Of a stretch of 64,000 nt of DNA, positions 11,310-24,065 are shown in pieces. Where the stretch lies: the NCBI GenBank assembly GCA_945910005.1, contig OX246745.1:11849484-11913483 (forward strand), read 5' to 3'. The stretch comes from Isoperla grammatica (Eukaryota; Arthropoda; Insecta; Plecoptera; Perlodidae). Position numbers and translations under genes: made by a program. The notes under the pieces were generated by a model. That model had not been told where the DNA came from, did not search any database, and saw nothing but the letters and a program-made list of their open reading frames with translations. Position 1 is the stretch's first letter. Each line of letters begins with the position of its first letter.

Positions 11310-13651
11310 TAACCTGGCCATGTATGTAATAATTATATTGATACACACAACATAAATGACATAATTATTGATATGAGCTTATATCATCTAACTGATTTCA
11401 AACTTCCACGGAAGAGCAGGTATATCATAAGTATTGAAGATGCGAAAATTATCGACTTTCTTAACTAGCAGTAGTAACAACACATTTAAACTGGTCAACC
11501 ATCAGTTTACTTGATTGTGTTACTGAATACAGTATTATATTCCTGTAACCTCTGAATTATTCACCATCCATCTTCAAAACTGATATACGTTTTACAAGCT
11601 ACAGTTTTCCAAAATATGAATTCCAATAACAAGGCCTCTTTCAATCTGTTCATATAGAATAAAATACCAATTATTTCCACGTCAGGGAAGGAGCGTCTTC
11701 CAAATGGCAGCAGTTGTGGTCCGTAGGTTTACGTGGCCAGGGAGTGAAACAAGCATAGATCGTTAGTCCTCATTTCGGAAACCTTTCCTACAATAGACAC
11801 GATATCTTACAAAAGTGTAAAGAGCAGAAAGCGCTTGCGCCAATTATGCGGTTTTGTGCTAAAACCGTCGCAAACAAAACAAAGATTGTTTTTGGTTTTG
11901 CTCATAATTATTCATTGAACAATTTCAGGTCTATTATGTCACTTGTTTTTACAAAACATTATTCTCCACTTTAAAAAATGTACGGTTAATTATTGCAACT
12001 CAAAATAATTATCGTAACATAATTGGTCTTGCACGATATAATTTTTATCAATGAGTAATTCTTGGAATAGCAAATTGTAGAAGTACATACATTTAGACCA
12101 TTATAACAGCTATAATTTTTGGTGACGTATCACGATTTTATGCACATATTTCGTTCATATCTTTTACTTTTTATGATATATTTTGTGTACCATTAAACGC
12201 CAATCCTATTGTCGTCTTGGGAGTGATATTGTTTCATTGCGTGGACTAACAGAGCACGATTCTGCTTACTAAGCAAACACCTCTCTTTACAATGATATGA
12301 AATTTATTTTTAACATTAAAATTGTGGTATTAACAAGGAAACTCATGTGAATTGCTAATGATTGTAATTACCTATATTGATCTCCTCATTAACTAGTATC
12401 GGACTTGGAATATGATATACAAAATAATGAGATATTAATAAGAGATATATTTGTCTGCCACTTCTCCACTCTTTTAATAACTTTGTGAGAAGGTTGTGTT
12501 TTCTTACAAATAATAATTGGCCAATGATACCTTGTTCATAACACAGACTCACAAAGAGTAACATTTCAACACACTTTGATTTGAGACATCTTCAAAAACT
12601 GTTTGAAGGGAAAATAAATAAGAGCTGAAAGAATGATAGGAAGAAGTAAAAAGAAGAATCACTGAAAGAAAAAAGGAAACTCGGATGTCTCAATAATATA
12701 AAATACGCTAACAAGGTATCCTTGCAAGTGGCTACAGCTGTCGTTGTTGAATGGCCAACTACAGTTTTCACTTGAGAGAATTATTTGCATCTCAAAGTAC
12801 AAAACGTTTTTGTTTTAGAAAATTCATGCCTATAACTTTATTACAAAAGAGAAAATATTAACTGTATGACATACATGCAGGTTAATAAATATCTTTAAAA
12901 ACAGAACGTTACAAATTTTCAAACTTTGAATATATTATGTCGTTCAGCTTGAACTGGATCCACAAGTGCCTTAAGTCAACCCGCGATGTAAGATCTTAGT
13001 TGTGAAACAAGACAGAACTCCATATTGATATAGAATATTGTTTCTTCAGATGTTAGTTCATCTATGTTTGTATTCATTCAACCTCAAGAAAGTAGTTTAA
13101 AATCACATTCTCTCTGAGCAGAGTCAGGAGAAACACGAATTTCTAGGATGCCGAGTCTTCCTAGAACTTGTAACAAATAATGAAACAGTTCTATGGATTG
13201 GTTCAAATCAAAAGAAAGAGACAAGACAGCTCAAGGGGTTTCAGAGCTGAATGTGATTTTATATTTTTGTATAATAATTTTCTCGTGTCCACTCATAAAC
13301 ATGTACACACAAGTCCCACGTATAAGTTGAACGGTGGACTAAATGATTAGTTCTTAATTTTATTTGAATTGACTAGATTTGTTAAAATAACTACAAATTA
13401 TTTCAGGATTTGATCAAATCAATCTCTCAAATTAAAACATTACTTGGTTGTTTATCTGTTCTCCACAGAAATAAAATTGCCCAACATCTAAAATTATGAC
13501 CATAAACAAAATCATAACCGTAAAATAATGACATTTTGCATGTTGGGTTTAGTTTTCTTTAAAAACTTTGCCAGCAAATGATTACACTTTTGCATATAAT
13601 TACATTGAATAGAGTAACGCTACCAATTGGGTTTACTACAGAGTCCAGACT
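11310..13651. other. no gene seen
   Basis: AT-rich DNA with no supported exon. A small perfect 8-bp hairpin (TTCTAGGA / TCCTAGAA) lies near 13140-13166. Confidence 0.5.
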
Positions 13652-13668
13652 CCCCCCCCCCCCCCCCC
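13652..13668 (+). repeat. poly-C tract, 17 C
   Basis: Uninterrupted run of 17 C, followed closely by a second short C run near 13711. Confidence 0.95.
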
Positions 13669-15440
13669 GGTATCTTAAGTGGGAGAAGTTAAGAGGGTTC
13701 GTGTACTCGGACCCCCCCGTGCTTCAACGTGAAGTATGAACATTGAACCTCTCTCTACTTCAACAAGACCAAGGCAGTTTTATGCGCGGACGCTCTCCTT
13801 GTAACGTAGACAAATAATAATTCATGGCATTGCACTGGCCAGGTTTTACCAAGTATTAGAATATCGGTACTGAATTCATGAACAATTTTGTTATGTTTTC
13901 GTTTACTATGTTATTACGTTGCTTTAAGCACTAACAAGTATATCTATTGAAGATTTCGAAAGCAAATTCAATTATTCGTAACGTCTGGCGGAGTCCCTTG
14001 TGACCTACGCTTGTGGTATTATTATGTTAGATGTGCGAGTAGAAAGCAAGTTGATTTCGGATGCTAGTTTGAGAATCTTTTTTGCCCGACCAAAATCTAA
14101 TCGTGAAAAAATGTCTGACTTGGTGAATGAAATGAAATAAAATATTTTCAAGGAACGACAGTAAAAAAAAAGGTATTTTATTGATGTCTCCATCATAAGA
14201 TTCATAAGAGTTTCATCGCGTTGGTCGAGAAAGTTTATAACAACGTTGTTCAATCAGAAATGATCTTCAAAGCAGTACATAAAACGGAAATAAAATAAAC
14301 TGACAGTGAAACGGAAAAGAAATAAAAATAATGAAGTTCCGGCCGGCGAGTGAATGAAATGGGTTGAACAATATTTGTTGAAACAACAGCCTTCACTTCC
14401 ACATTGGGGCTAAAAATGTTGTTACAATAGCCTTCTGGTTTTATCGCTATTGACATTTCCATTATATTCTCTGTTCTTCATGCTACGCGCAGCCAAAAGT
14501 GCTTTTTTTACTCGAGGACGACTCGACGAAATATTTGAGGGATTTCTTTACTCGGCGTTTATGAAGAGGGAACTTTTCGTAATATAATATAAATAATAAC
14601 TAGAAGACCATTTACAAACCCACAAGGGAGGCAAAAGGCTGTGACATATTTTTTACTTTTGCCAAATGGTTGCACTTGAAATAGAAAATAAATATTTAGC
14701 AACGAAAGTATTAGTCGTATAAATTCGATTCCAGCCACCCTAGTTTTTCTAGTGTTAACGGTGATGCCAAAGAGACTTGACCGATAGAGTTAGCTTTGCT
14801 GCGATGCATTAGTATGGGTGACATTCTAAAAGTCTCGATATCTAATCCCACAACTAACAATACAGACTGAAGTGGGTTTTTTAGAGGCTTATCAAGTCAT
14901 CAGAAAAGTCTAAAAAACTGTATACTCCTTAGCTATACTTCGTAAATATTATTATATTCCTAGTTAATTAGGTAAAACTTTCGTGCACACTATAGAAGGG
15001 ATTTCTACTAAAAGTCATGATTGTGTATAACCTTTAGTGTTTGGTTCAGTGTACTGCGTTAAAAACTTATTTCAACATGAATTGGATTAAACAATCGATA
15101 CTTTTATGGTTGCAACAAATCGGCCACGTCCCCGATATATGATCTAAATTTTGGTTTGCAAAAAGTATGAACAATGTTTAATTTAATTGATTTAAGAGTA
15201 ATAGTAAAACAATGTAAGTACTTTACATTTCTGTCCATACAACATGTTAACACCGTTTCTGACCGAGTTTATTTGTAATACAGCAATACGCACTTTCACT
15301 CTTTGTATGATTAAGCCCACTACAGTACAACGAGTGTTTACTGAGTGCCAAGGATTGGGATGGTTTCATTAGTGAAAAGAACATGTTTTTATAAAACGCT
15401 GTTGTAGTATTATGGATATACACCGAAAAAAACGGCTCCG
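13669..15440. other. no gene seen
   Basis: No exon or repeat family recognised in this AT-rich stretch. Confidence 0.5.
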
Positions 15441-15702
15441 TTAAGTTGCCCCCCCCCCCCCCCCCCAAACACAATATACAGCCACAATATTTATCCAATT
15501 AATGCACCCAAAATGCACCATTTTGCACACCTATTTTTTATTTTTGCACCCCTACCTCTAAAAGGTTACAACGAAATCAAATGGGGGGGGGCAACTTAAT
15601 GGTTGCCCCCCCCATTCAATAAAATCAAAGTATCAAAGCATCTTTTTATTGCACCCACAATGCACCATTTTAAACTCCTATTTTAGATGTTTGCACCCCC
15701 AA
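15441..15702 (+). repeat. tandem duplication of a poly-C plus GCACCC unit, with a central G/C hairpin
   Basis: Unit 1 has TTAAGTTG followed by 18 C (15449-15466), then a GCACC-rich block at 15501-15553 that starts AATGCACCCAAAATGCACC. Unit 2 repeats the pattern: TTAATGGTTG, 8 C (15606-15613), and a matching GCACC block at 15648-15700. The offset is about 150 bases. Between them, 15580-15616 is a near-perfect hairpin: nine G plus CAAC pair with GTTG plus eight C around a six-base loop. No coding potential is evident. Confidence 0.7.
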
Positions 15703-15730
15703 AAAACACCCACAAAAACACCCATAAAAA

Positions 15731-16361
15731 CAGTACGTTCAGTACTCAAACTTGCCGATGCTTGATGATATTCTATAGCAAACACACGAATAATTATAAT
15801 ATTGGTGTTCATCATCATTATTGTGTCATCAAACTATTCTATTTTTAAGTATAAAATCAATCATTCCAAACTCATTTTTTAAAATCAAATTATTAGTAAA
15901 TATTTTCGTGCTAAGTTCGTTTGTGAATCTCACGGCATACGTTTTTACAGAGAGCCAAATTGTTCAATATTTCTCTTACGATTCAAATGAAACTGAAACA
16001 CACGGCGGGGTTTTGGGGGGGGGGGGGGGAGGGGGAATTAAAGGTGTGTGTCAGTGGGCCACTCCGCGTACAGGCTGACAAGCTACACAAAAAGCCATTT
16101 CACGTTTCTTCACACAGACCACCATGTCAAAACTGTCAGTGGTCAACCCCCTCGAAGCGGCGGCTTGCGGGTATATTGGACACACAGTTCTACTACCGTA
16201 GGAAAAACATTGCCCCTCATCTGTGGTTGGTGATATGCAGACCCTTCCTTGGTGGTTGCATTACACATGGTGTTTACCGTCAGAACGAAAACATTGATCT
16301 CCAATGTGTTTTAAAAATATAAAAAATATATGAAAATAAATAAAATAATACATTTTATATA
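15731..16361. other. no gene seen; G15 tract and a GC-richer patch
   Basis: A run of 15 G lies at 16015-16029. The 16060-16280 patch is GC-richer and partly open in two forward frames, but nothing in it is recognisable. It may be the remains of another repeat next to the SINE pair. Confidence 0.45.
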
Positions 16362-16550
16362 TTAGGTTTTTTGGATAATTGGGAAGGAATGTCTGAGCAC
16401 TGTTACTAGCACTCAATCCCAGCATTCGCCTTTACGACTGAGGAAAATTTTCGGGGAAAACTTCAGCCAGGACTGCCGGTGGCCGGAATAGAACTGACGA
16501 CCTCCCGGATTAGAGTCTCGCGTCTTACCGCTGAGCTACCTCTATCGGTT
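16362..16550 (-). repeat. tRNA-derived SINE (family A), 3'-shortened, joined to a 5S-type SINE
   Basis: Read on the minus strand, it starts ACCGATAGAGGTAGCTCAGC (A box) and has TCAGTTCTATTCCGGCC as B box. The GGCCACCGGCAGTCC segment, the GTCGTAAAGGCGAATGC body motif and ATTCCTTCCCAATTATCC follow. It stops before the TTCCTACGAAAAATTATT end seen in the 23.4 and 40.5 kb copies. Its 5' end is separated only by an A/T-rich linker from the 3' tail of the 5S-type SINE at 16562-16931 in the same orientation. Confidence 0.85.
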
Positions 16551-16561
16551 ATTTATTATTT

Positions 16562-16931
16562 ATGTGTTTTATTGTAATTAAGGTCAGTGTAGGGCACAGC
16601 GCCCTCTTTAGCCTGATGAGTGATGATAAAGAGGAAGGGAGGAGGGGAAGCCTGGTACCGGCACGTCGCCTACTCCTGTCGAAAAATACCAAAGGTACCA
16701 TCGGCTTTAGGTCCCATCCGAAAGAACGGTGTTACTTTGACCAGTCGTATAGGTTCCTCCACTAACCTGGACTGCCGAGCAGTAGACGAGAAGAACGAAG
16801 CTGTTACACAAGCTTTCGAACCCTCCAAACAACGGTAACTGGTGTTTCGGAGGAGAGCGGTCACCCACCCTCCTACTGACCTAGTCCGAGGTTGCTTAAC
16901 GTCGGTGTTCGGCTAAGCGACCGCGGCTAAA
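16562..16931 (-). repeat. 5S rRNA-derived SINE (family B), full-length copy 2
   Basis: Minus-strand reading starts TTTAGCCGCGGTCGCTTAGC and passes directly into the 5S-like part: CACCGACGTTAAGCAACC, then GTCAGTAGGAGG and GTGGGTGACCGC. These fit the A-box and C-box of 5S rRNA better than copy 1 does. The body then matches copies 1 and 3, with a central TTCGGATGGGACCTAAAGCC, and the tail is TTAATTACAATAAAACACA. It lacks the short insertion seen in copy 1. The intact promoter boxes make this the best reference copy in the window. Confidence 0.8.
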
Positions 16932-17029
16932 TCGTTGGATGTTCTATCAGTTATATTTATAGTGGAATATGATGTCACACGCAAAATATTGCATGGACCT
17001 AAATTATAGAGATTGCTTCTATATATTGT

Positions 17030-17092
17030 GATGGTGGGAACTGGTGGGAACGGAAAGTCCTCAACACGTGTGAGCTCTCCCACTGAGCTTCG
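17030..17092 (-). repeat. tRNA-like fragment
   Basis: Minus-strand reading gives GTCGAAGCTCAGTGGGAGAGC, a good A box (D-arm) of a tRNA. Only a poor B-box-like GTTCCCACC follows about 30 bases later. It is too degenerate for a working tRNA and is probably a SINE or tRNA-pseudogene remnant. Confidence 0.35.
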
Positions 17093-17572
17093 ACCGTTGT
17101 TATTGGTTAAATCAATCTAGACCGCAATCTACAGATACTCATGCCTGTGTGCACATTATTCATGGGCCAAATAAATGGGCACATGCATACGTGGACCAGT
17201 AAGTTCAAATCTTTTACTGCACATTTGATAATTTAGAAGATAACACAAAAATTTACAATTTTGATCATTTATAAATTACTGTTAATACCTTTGGAAATTT
17301 ATTTTAATCTTTCCATGTAATACTGGTGTATACGTAAACGGTGGGAGCCGCCACAGAAACGTTGTACATAATCAATGTTAGGCCTATTAACGTCCCCCAC
17401 TGAAAATCAGTTCTTGTAACTGGGTGGGTAGGAAATAAATAAATAACACGTATTTATTTTATTTTATTTATAACAGCCAATTTATCTAATAGAAGTAGTG
17501 TTTTACGTGGATAAGGTGAGATTTCTATCCGCAAATGTTACACGATGTTGTTAGTTGATGTTGTTTGTTGTT
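17093..17572. other. no gene seen
   Basis: Contains a TAGGCCTA octamer (17379-17386) and an A/T-rich palindromic patch near 17434-17470. No exon signal. Confidence 0.5.
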
Positions 17573-17630
17573 GATGTTGTTGATATCATGTAACATGACG
17601 TGATGTTGTTGATATCATGTAACATGACGT
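17573..17630 (+). repeat. perfect tandem duplication, 29-bp unit, two copies
   Basis: Two identical 29-base units abut at 17573-17601 and 17602-17630. Each contains the 13-base palindrome TCATGTAACATGA and a GATGTTGTTGAT stretch. Identity suggests a recent slippage event. Confidence 0.9.
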
Positions 17631-20600
17631 GGTGATCAGTTCAGCTGCCGTGACGGAGCAACAATTTCACTGTACCAAAAGAACGAATTTCCTCTTTTAT
17701 CAACCGCATACCACTAGCATCACAGTCTACCTCAGTTCTCTCTGCCTCCCGCTGTCAATCTACAGACCCCCCCCCCCCTCCCCCATCCCCCCTCCTCTTT
17801 TCCTTCCTACAAACCCCTGATGTCAGGCCTTGAAAGCTGATTGATTTTACTCAGAGTAAACAATTGCCACCCAATAGCATTTTTGCGGAGCTCTTCTCTA
17901 CTCAATAAACTAAGAGCGTACGGAACATGAGCTTTAGTCAAATTGGACTCAAATAAAAATGACATCAAACAAAAGAATTTGAAATTGTATACTTTGGCAA
18001 TTCGTGTATGTATAATTTTATGCCTGGTTGTTTACATTTTATGTTTTAATGCCGTCGTTGTGAATATTTGCTAAAATTTACTTATTTTAAGACATATGTG
18101 AGCGATCCTACTTCTTTGTCACTGTCAAGTTTAATTACAGATGTAAATACTTGTATTTACTCTTAAATTACACTCAAACGATAATTTTACATTTTCTATA
18201 TGACAGGTTTTCACTCCGAAGCCTATAAGGAGTAATAGTTTGAATTAAACAAACATTGCTTTGAATGGTTCAGTTTGCTGAAAATAAGTGTACAGGGACA
18301 TCATACAGTTTCGTATTTGAATAGGATGGACATTAAATAAATATTGAATTATCAATTGATTTGAATTGACGAATGAGTATAAATTACTATGAATGAATAG
18401 TAAATAAATACATGCAGCTTACAAGCTATACCTTCTAAAGCGTACAACGTGTAGTTCTTATGATTTTTAATTTGGAAGCCAATTAAAGAAATAATAATTA
18501 CTTGGGTTTCAAAATGACAACCGTAATGTCTGAAATATTTAGAATTTTTCAATCCAATTTTTAATATTTTTCATGATGTAGCGTTCTTAAGTAATTAATT
18601 ACTAAAAAAACTTTGACTTGTGCGGTTTTCTTAGTAGAGGCTCTGCTTTCGCCTTAATGGGAGCAGGGAAACCTCTTTCAGTCGCTTACGAACGACAGAG
18701 TCAATACTAACCCGATCGCAGACGGGGATCCTTTCATTTAGATGAGAACATTTAATTTGAATTCAACATAAGAGACTCCATTCTAGAAATCAGGAAATGA
18801 GGTATTGATTTACTTAACATGTGATCCTTGGGACGTTCTTTAAATGCACCACGAATACGTTTGTTTAGTATTGTAGGGTTTTTGTTTACTGTAGGATTCT
18901 TCGAGTACTTAAAATACTTCAACGAGGTTGGGTAACCGAATTAGAAAACTGATCGGAGGTAGATTTTCATGTTCGGAATCGGGCGAGTTTTCATAAGAAT
19001 TGATTTCACAGCATATTGTTTTATATAATGTCCGATTTATAATAAAAATGTGTTTATGTGGCAATTTTATGCATTGTTTTAACATAGAGTGAATCGATAT
19101 ATTCTTTATATAACTGTATTTATGTAATTTTTTTTTTTTTAATTTAGTGAGCATGTATATTGTACTAGAAACCAATTAATCTGTCATTTCCACTTATGTT
19201 ACTAGTCACATTTTTTCAAAATGAGTTATACATTTGACAGTTTTGTTTATCTATGACTATTATTATAGGAAAATGCACGTCAATTTTAAATTAAATGTTT
19301 CTAGCGGTTTTTTTGTCTTTTTTAAGTTTGGAGCCACCTACTGGTTAATAATGAACACATACAATAAAGTGAACGATTCTATGTCAACTGTTATTCTAGG
19401 AATACAACATGTTTGAGGTCTAAATTGACGAACCTAATTAAGGGTACGTTATATTCATATTTCAATAGTGTCACTTTGTCAGTATTCTTGCAAAAATGTG
19501 TATAATGTTACACCATACACCACTTTCCAAACAGTACATATAATTTAAAGAAGTACGTCCCTCTGTACACAGCAGGTAATATTAAGGTTTAGTTTAGTTA
19601 CGTGGTCAAGGTGCATTAAATACCCATGTATCCGCAAATATCTACTTTAAATTGTTTTGAAGTTGATTTTACTCCAAATCTAGCTTAAAGTCAAGTATAC
19701 CGCCATCGACAAAGTTTTAATGTACAAAGTTTTTAAAGTTTTTTTTTCTGCAACATAACTGATTCATCATATTCTTCGAGTCCGTGAAATCCTTGAGGGC
19801 TTGTCTGAATAGTTTTAACGAAAGTTATTTTCAAAAGATTCACACAGTTAGTTAACTTATAACTTGTCAAGAAAGAAGAGCCGGTTTTTTTTCACGGTCT
19901 CTGGACATTCAGGCATATCAGGAAACGGCGACGCGGATAAATGGGCTACGTAGGGTGTGCAGCGCACAAGTCACAATGAACTATGAGTTGGTTATTTATA
20001 CCTCCAGGCGAAATTTCAAAAGATGAAGAAGAAAGTATTTGCTTCTAAGCAAACTAAGCTTTTTATTAATTTTTTTTAGGTTCTTGTAAATATGTCTTAA
20101 ATATAAAAAATTGTTTATTCTGTACAGTGTAACACATAACGCTTCATTCCAAATGCCTTTCAATACACTTAATATGACTAGCATAACTTGTTGAATTATT
20201 TGCGATGCTCTCCAGACAGAAGTCATCTTTGGTCTGGGAATTCTAAAATTCTGAAGAGGCAGAAATAAGACATATGCGACCAAAGAAAATGTAGTTGAAT
20301 CTAGTTTGTGTTCAAATATTTGTCAGTACCAAAAACCCGCGGAAATGAACTATATAGTTTTGTAATACTTTAAGACGATACAAAACAGTGAAGAAAACAG
20401 TGTGGTTTCGTAAAAAAACGAAAGCCTGAATTGTATTGCTTTGAAATATTGTAATCACTAACTTTGCTGGGCCTCTTTGCGACCTTGACGCCACCCCAAT
20501 GGATTGTAGATTCTCTTTATGATGGATCCAATCGGCCGACGCTAGATGGCCTATAGTTACTAACTTGTTAGTGTTTCGTTAAATATAAACACCAGTTTTA

Positions 20601-23350
20601 TAAGAATAAAAATTAATATTAATAATAACGTCATCGTCTCGGTTAGCATCGTAGCCAACTTAATGCCTAATGTCATCGTCTACAATATCATCGGTATCGG
20701 TGATTGGAGGTGTATTTCATTGGTGGGAGGCCTGCCACGAAGTACCGCTAACATGTGGGCTGAAAGCGGCCATCTGACCAAAAATGCACTCTAGAGAATA
20801 TTGGAATTATGTCATTGGTAATATACTCTGACGAACAGAAAACACGGGCAAGCCTTTTCTCTCACACGTTCCCTATATCGGGAAAAAGTGATGTTGAGGC
20901 GTTTATTTGAAATGGTCACTTATTGATTGTTCAGAGTTTGGGTTTATCCTAATCTATAAAGACTATTCAAGACATATGACATTTCAAATGAAATATATTT
21001 CAGTTTGAAGTCTGAATTATGTGCGCATTGTGCTGTTTGGGACTTTGTGACGTACTTGTTATCCGACATAATTCTATAATTGAATGATTTTCATTCACAG
21101 TTGTCTTTTTTCCAGCTCGTGTTTGTATGTTCAGCTTGTGTTCAATTTTAGTAACGATTCATTAATTTGATCCTGTACCCAATTGGCAGTTATGTTTTTT
21201 ATTGCGTTAATGCTAAATTGTTACTTGATAAACAAATACGTATAAACAAATAACAATTCGCAAGGTCACGCCTATTTATTTGTTTTAGGATTTAGAGTCA
21301 AACTTAGAAGTTGTTTTCATAATATTTTGCGTAACTCATTCAAAACGAAGGTACAGAGAGCTTTCAAAGTTATTGTTTAATTCTTTTAGAATTTCTAGAA
21401 GTATTCAAAATATATTTATCTCAAGCTCCAAATATTAAACTATAAAATAAATAGATACAGAAAATAATTGTTTCTCTTGATTAGTTGACTACCCAAATGT
21501 ATGTGATAAAAAGTCACATGTACTTGTTGAAAATGCATTTGTTTGGAATTTATAAGTGAAATAATTACAACAAACTAAAAAACTGTAAAAAATATGGCAA
21601 TACATTTTTTTATAACACTATAAAAATGTCAATTGGTCGTTTCAAAATGTGGAATTCCTATTTTAACCAACGTGTTCTTTTAATTTAACGGACATTTCTA
21701 TTTATTTCATGGTATTTGCTCATAGCTCCACCGAGCTCAAAGAATTTTGAAATAGTGTGTACATTTCATTTAAAATATTTCACATGTCCCGCTTGAATAC
21801 CTAGCCAACTAATGGAACGCGTATGAATTCACGAGGGTAAATATGTATTCTCAAAATCTAAACGCGAGTGAACACTGAAAATACTGATTTACCGCCAGTC
21901 AATAACATTTAAACATTCGCTCTAACAACACGGTTAACGTAAATAACATTAGTCTGGTTAGTACATCAATGAATGGAGTTAACTTCTCTCTGATGTTCCA
22001 TTCTGTTTTAGTTTGAAAAGAACTTGAAGCGGACAGAAGTTCTAACTCGTCCCTCGAACCCGGAGTGTGTATTCAGTTGTCCGAAGCTGCAAACTGTGTC
22101 CTGAATTTTTCGTCGGACTCGATCCAGACTCGTTTGGAGTTCCACACCTAAACACACATCGGCATCCGCTGAAGAATGAACTTTACGTTTACTTTTTGAA
22201 GATTGACGAAAACATTGATGAAGGTGTTTAATTTTACAATGTAACGTTACTGTGGGTGTTTATTTATATAACGGTTTATCGATTAAATTCAGTGTTTCTC
22301 CTTTGAATAATTGTATGATTAAAATAGTACGCAAATCTCAGAAACTTACTTTCGATCACAATTGACCGTAAACAAATATTTTGTTAAATATTTAGATTTA
22401 AAATAATACATTCACTTAGTATCTATGCTGATGTTTCAAGAGTGAATTGGCATAATTAGTTCAGTCTATTAATAAATGTTATGCATCTATTAATTTTTGT
22501 ATTGTTTAACTTGTATCCTTATTTCAATCTTTGTACCCAAACAATGTTAATGTTTATTTTATTTTATAAATATGATAGAACATTTGAGTTCTAAATAAAT
22601 CATTTTATTGTATATTAAAAGAATGTTTTATTGAGTTCAAACTTGCATGTATAAGATGAAAGAATGCTTAAGAACAGAGATAGTCTGTAGGGCCGGGTTT
22701 CGGCGTTTCAAAAGTTTCTTAAATATGATTGATGTTATTGCATGAGCAGTTGGTAAAAATGAAGTGTAGTGATAATAAAGATCACGATAAGAAAAAAAAT
22801 TGGCTCGTACTTATTTATAGTAGATTGAATTTATTTGACAGTATTTTATATCAATTTTGGACTATTCACTATTCTTTACAAAATAATAAACATATACAGA
22901 TTTGACAGTATTTGAATTAAAAATGGGAGTGAAATTTACACTCAAAGTATAAAAAATGAATCATAAAATACAATTCCATATAATTCATATACTTGTGCTG
23001 ATATACGTTAAGAAATATTTCACATGCAAAGATGCGCTGCATTAACGGAGGATTTTTTATATATTATAATAATTATTGTCGTGAGCTTTGACAGATGTTT
23101 GTTGGGCCAAAGCGCAATGTTATTACTACTATGTTACTTACTACAGTACTATCACTACTATCATTACTAATGTACTACGTCACCTACTTGTTACACAACT
23201 AGGAATTTGGGATTTAAATTCCTGGCATGTTCGAATCTGTTCACGTGACAAGATTCCTCTGTTATTTTGTCCAACTTTTGACTCGCTTCCGCATTATGTG
23301 GGAGTGAGTTCAAAGAATCCGATCCTTGTCAGAAAGCGTGTATATATATA
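17631..23350. other. no gene seen; long AT-rich stretch
   Basis: I found no supported exon. Points noted: a C12 run at 17767-17778; ATCGG-type short repeats near 20630-20700; a GC-richer patch at about 22030-22180 with a TCAGTT at 22073-22078, which lacks a downstream donor I can trust; and a short TA repeat near 23340. Confidence 0.5.
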
Positions 23351-23351
23351 T

Positions 23352-23454
23352 CCTACGAAAAATTATTATTATTAAACCTGTATTGATTTGAATTGGATTG
23401 ATTGAAAAATTCAAATCAATCCATAAATCCAATAATTTTTTCGTAGGAATCTCT
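23352..23454. repeat. inverted duplication of the SINE 3' end
   Basis: CCTACGAAAAATTATT at 23352 is the reverse complement of AATAATTTTTTCGTAGG at 23431-23447, the 3' end of the adjacent SINE. Between them, ATTGATTTGAATT and AATTCAAATCAAT form a second pair of arms. The result is a fold-back of about 95 bases at the SINE tail, which is not part of the other family-A copies. Confidence 0.75.
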
Positions 23455-23707
23455 GTTATAGGGTGCACACCAGCTTTACCTAATGTGCCCCTCTTCAGGT
23501 GACTAAGTAGGTTTATTAGGGTGTTTGGATTGTTGGGAAGGAATGTCCAACGGCTGATAGTATGACAGTCCCAACATTCGCCTTTACGACTGAGGAAAAC
23601 CTCGAGAAAACATCCAGTCAGAACTGCCGGTGGCCGGAATCGAACCGACGACATCCCGAATTAGAGTCTCACGTCTTACCGCTGAGTGACCTCGATCGCA
23701 CGATCGG
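23431..23707 (-). repeat. tRNA-derived SINE (family A), near full length
   Basis: Minus-strand order: a slightly expanded head with GAGGTCACTCAGCGGTAAG as A box, GTCGGTTCGATTCCGG as a good B box, and the GCCACCGGCAGTTCTGACTGG segment. The body motif TTTTCCTCAGTCGTAAAGG and CATTCCTTCCCAACAATCC follow, then CACCTGAAGAGGGGCACAT and the end ATTCCTACGAAAAAATTATT. A 10-base insertion near the 5' end (GTGCGATC region) is private to this copy. This layout is typical of insect tRNA-SINEs moved by LINE machinery; the LINE partner is not known. Confidence 0.85.
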
Positions 23708-24065
23708 TAATCCAGGTTTGAATCCTCCTTGTGAATGGGGTTAATATTCCTAAAAGTCGATCAAATAGATGTTGATTTTAATGTAAAGTTATTTTAAAGG
23801 TTAAATATTTTATTTTCAACCTCTGCATTTTTCGAGTTTAACGTCGAACAAATCTTTTGAGACACAACCTCAGCACTAGTAGGTGTGACCTGCATACTGA
23901 GGGTTCAATGACATTTTTTCAATTTTCATTGCTCTTTTGCTGTCACCAAAGAACCCTATGTAACTTATATTCAGATATGAAAAAAGTGTTTCTTCTTTTC
24001 TGACTTCTAACAGAAACGTATCACTAGAGCTTCGCTCGCCCGTCCTACACTTTACACTAGTGTGT
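23708..24065. other. no gene seen
   Basis: Non-coding sequence that becomes GC-richer towards 24020. Confidence 0.5.
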
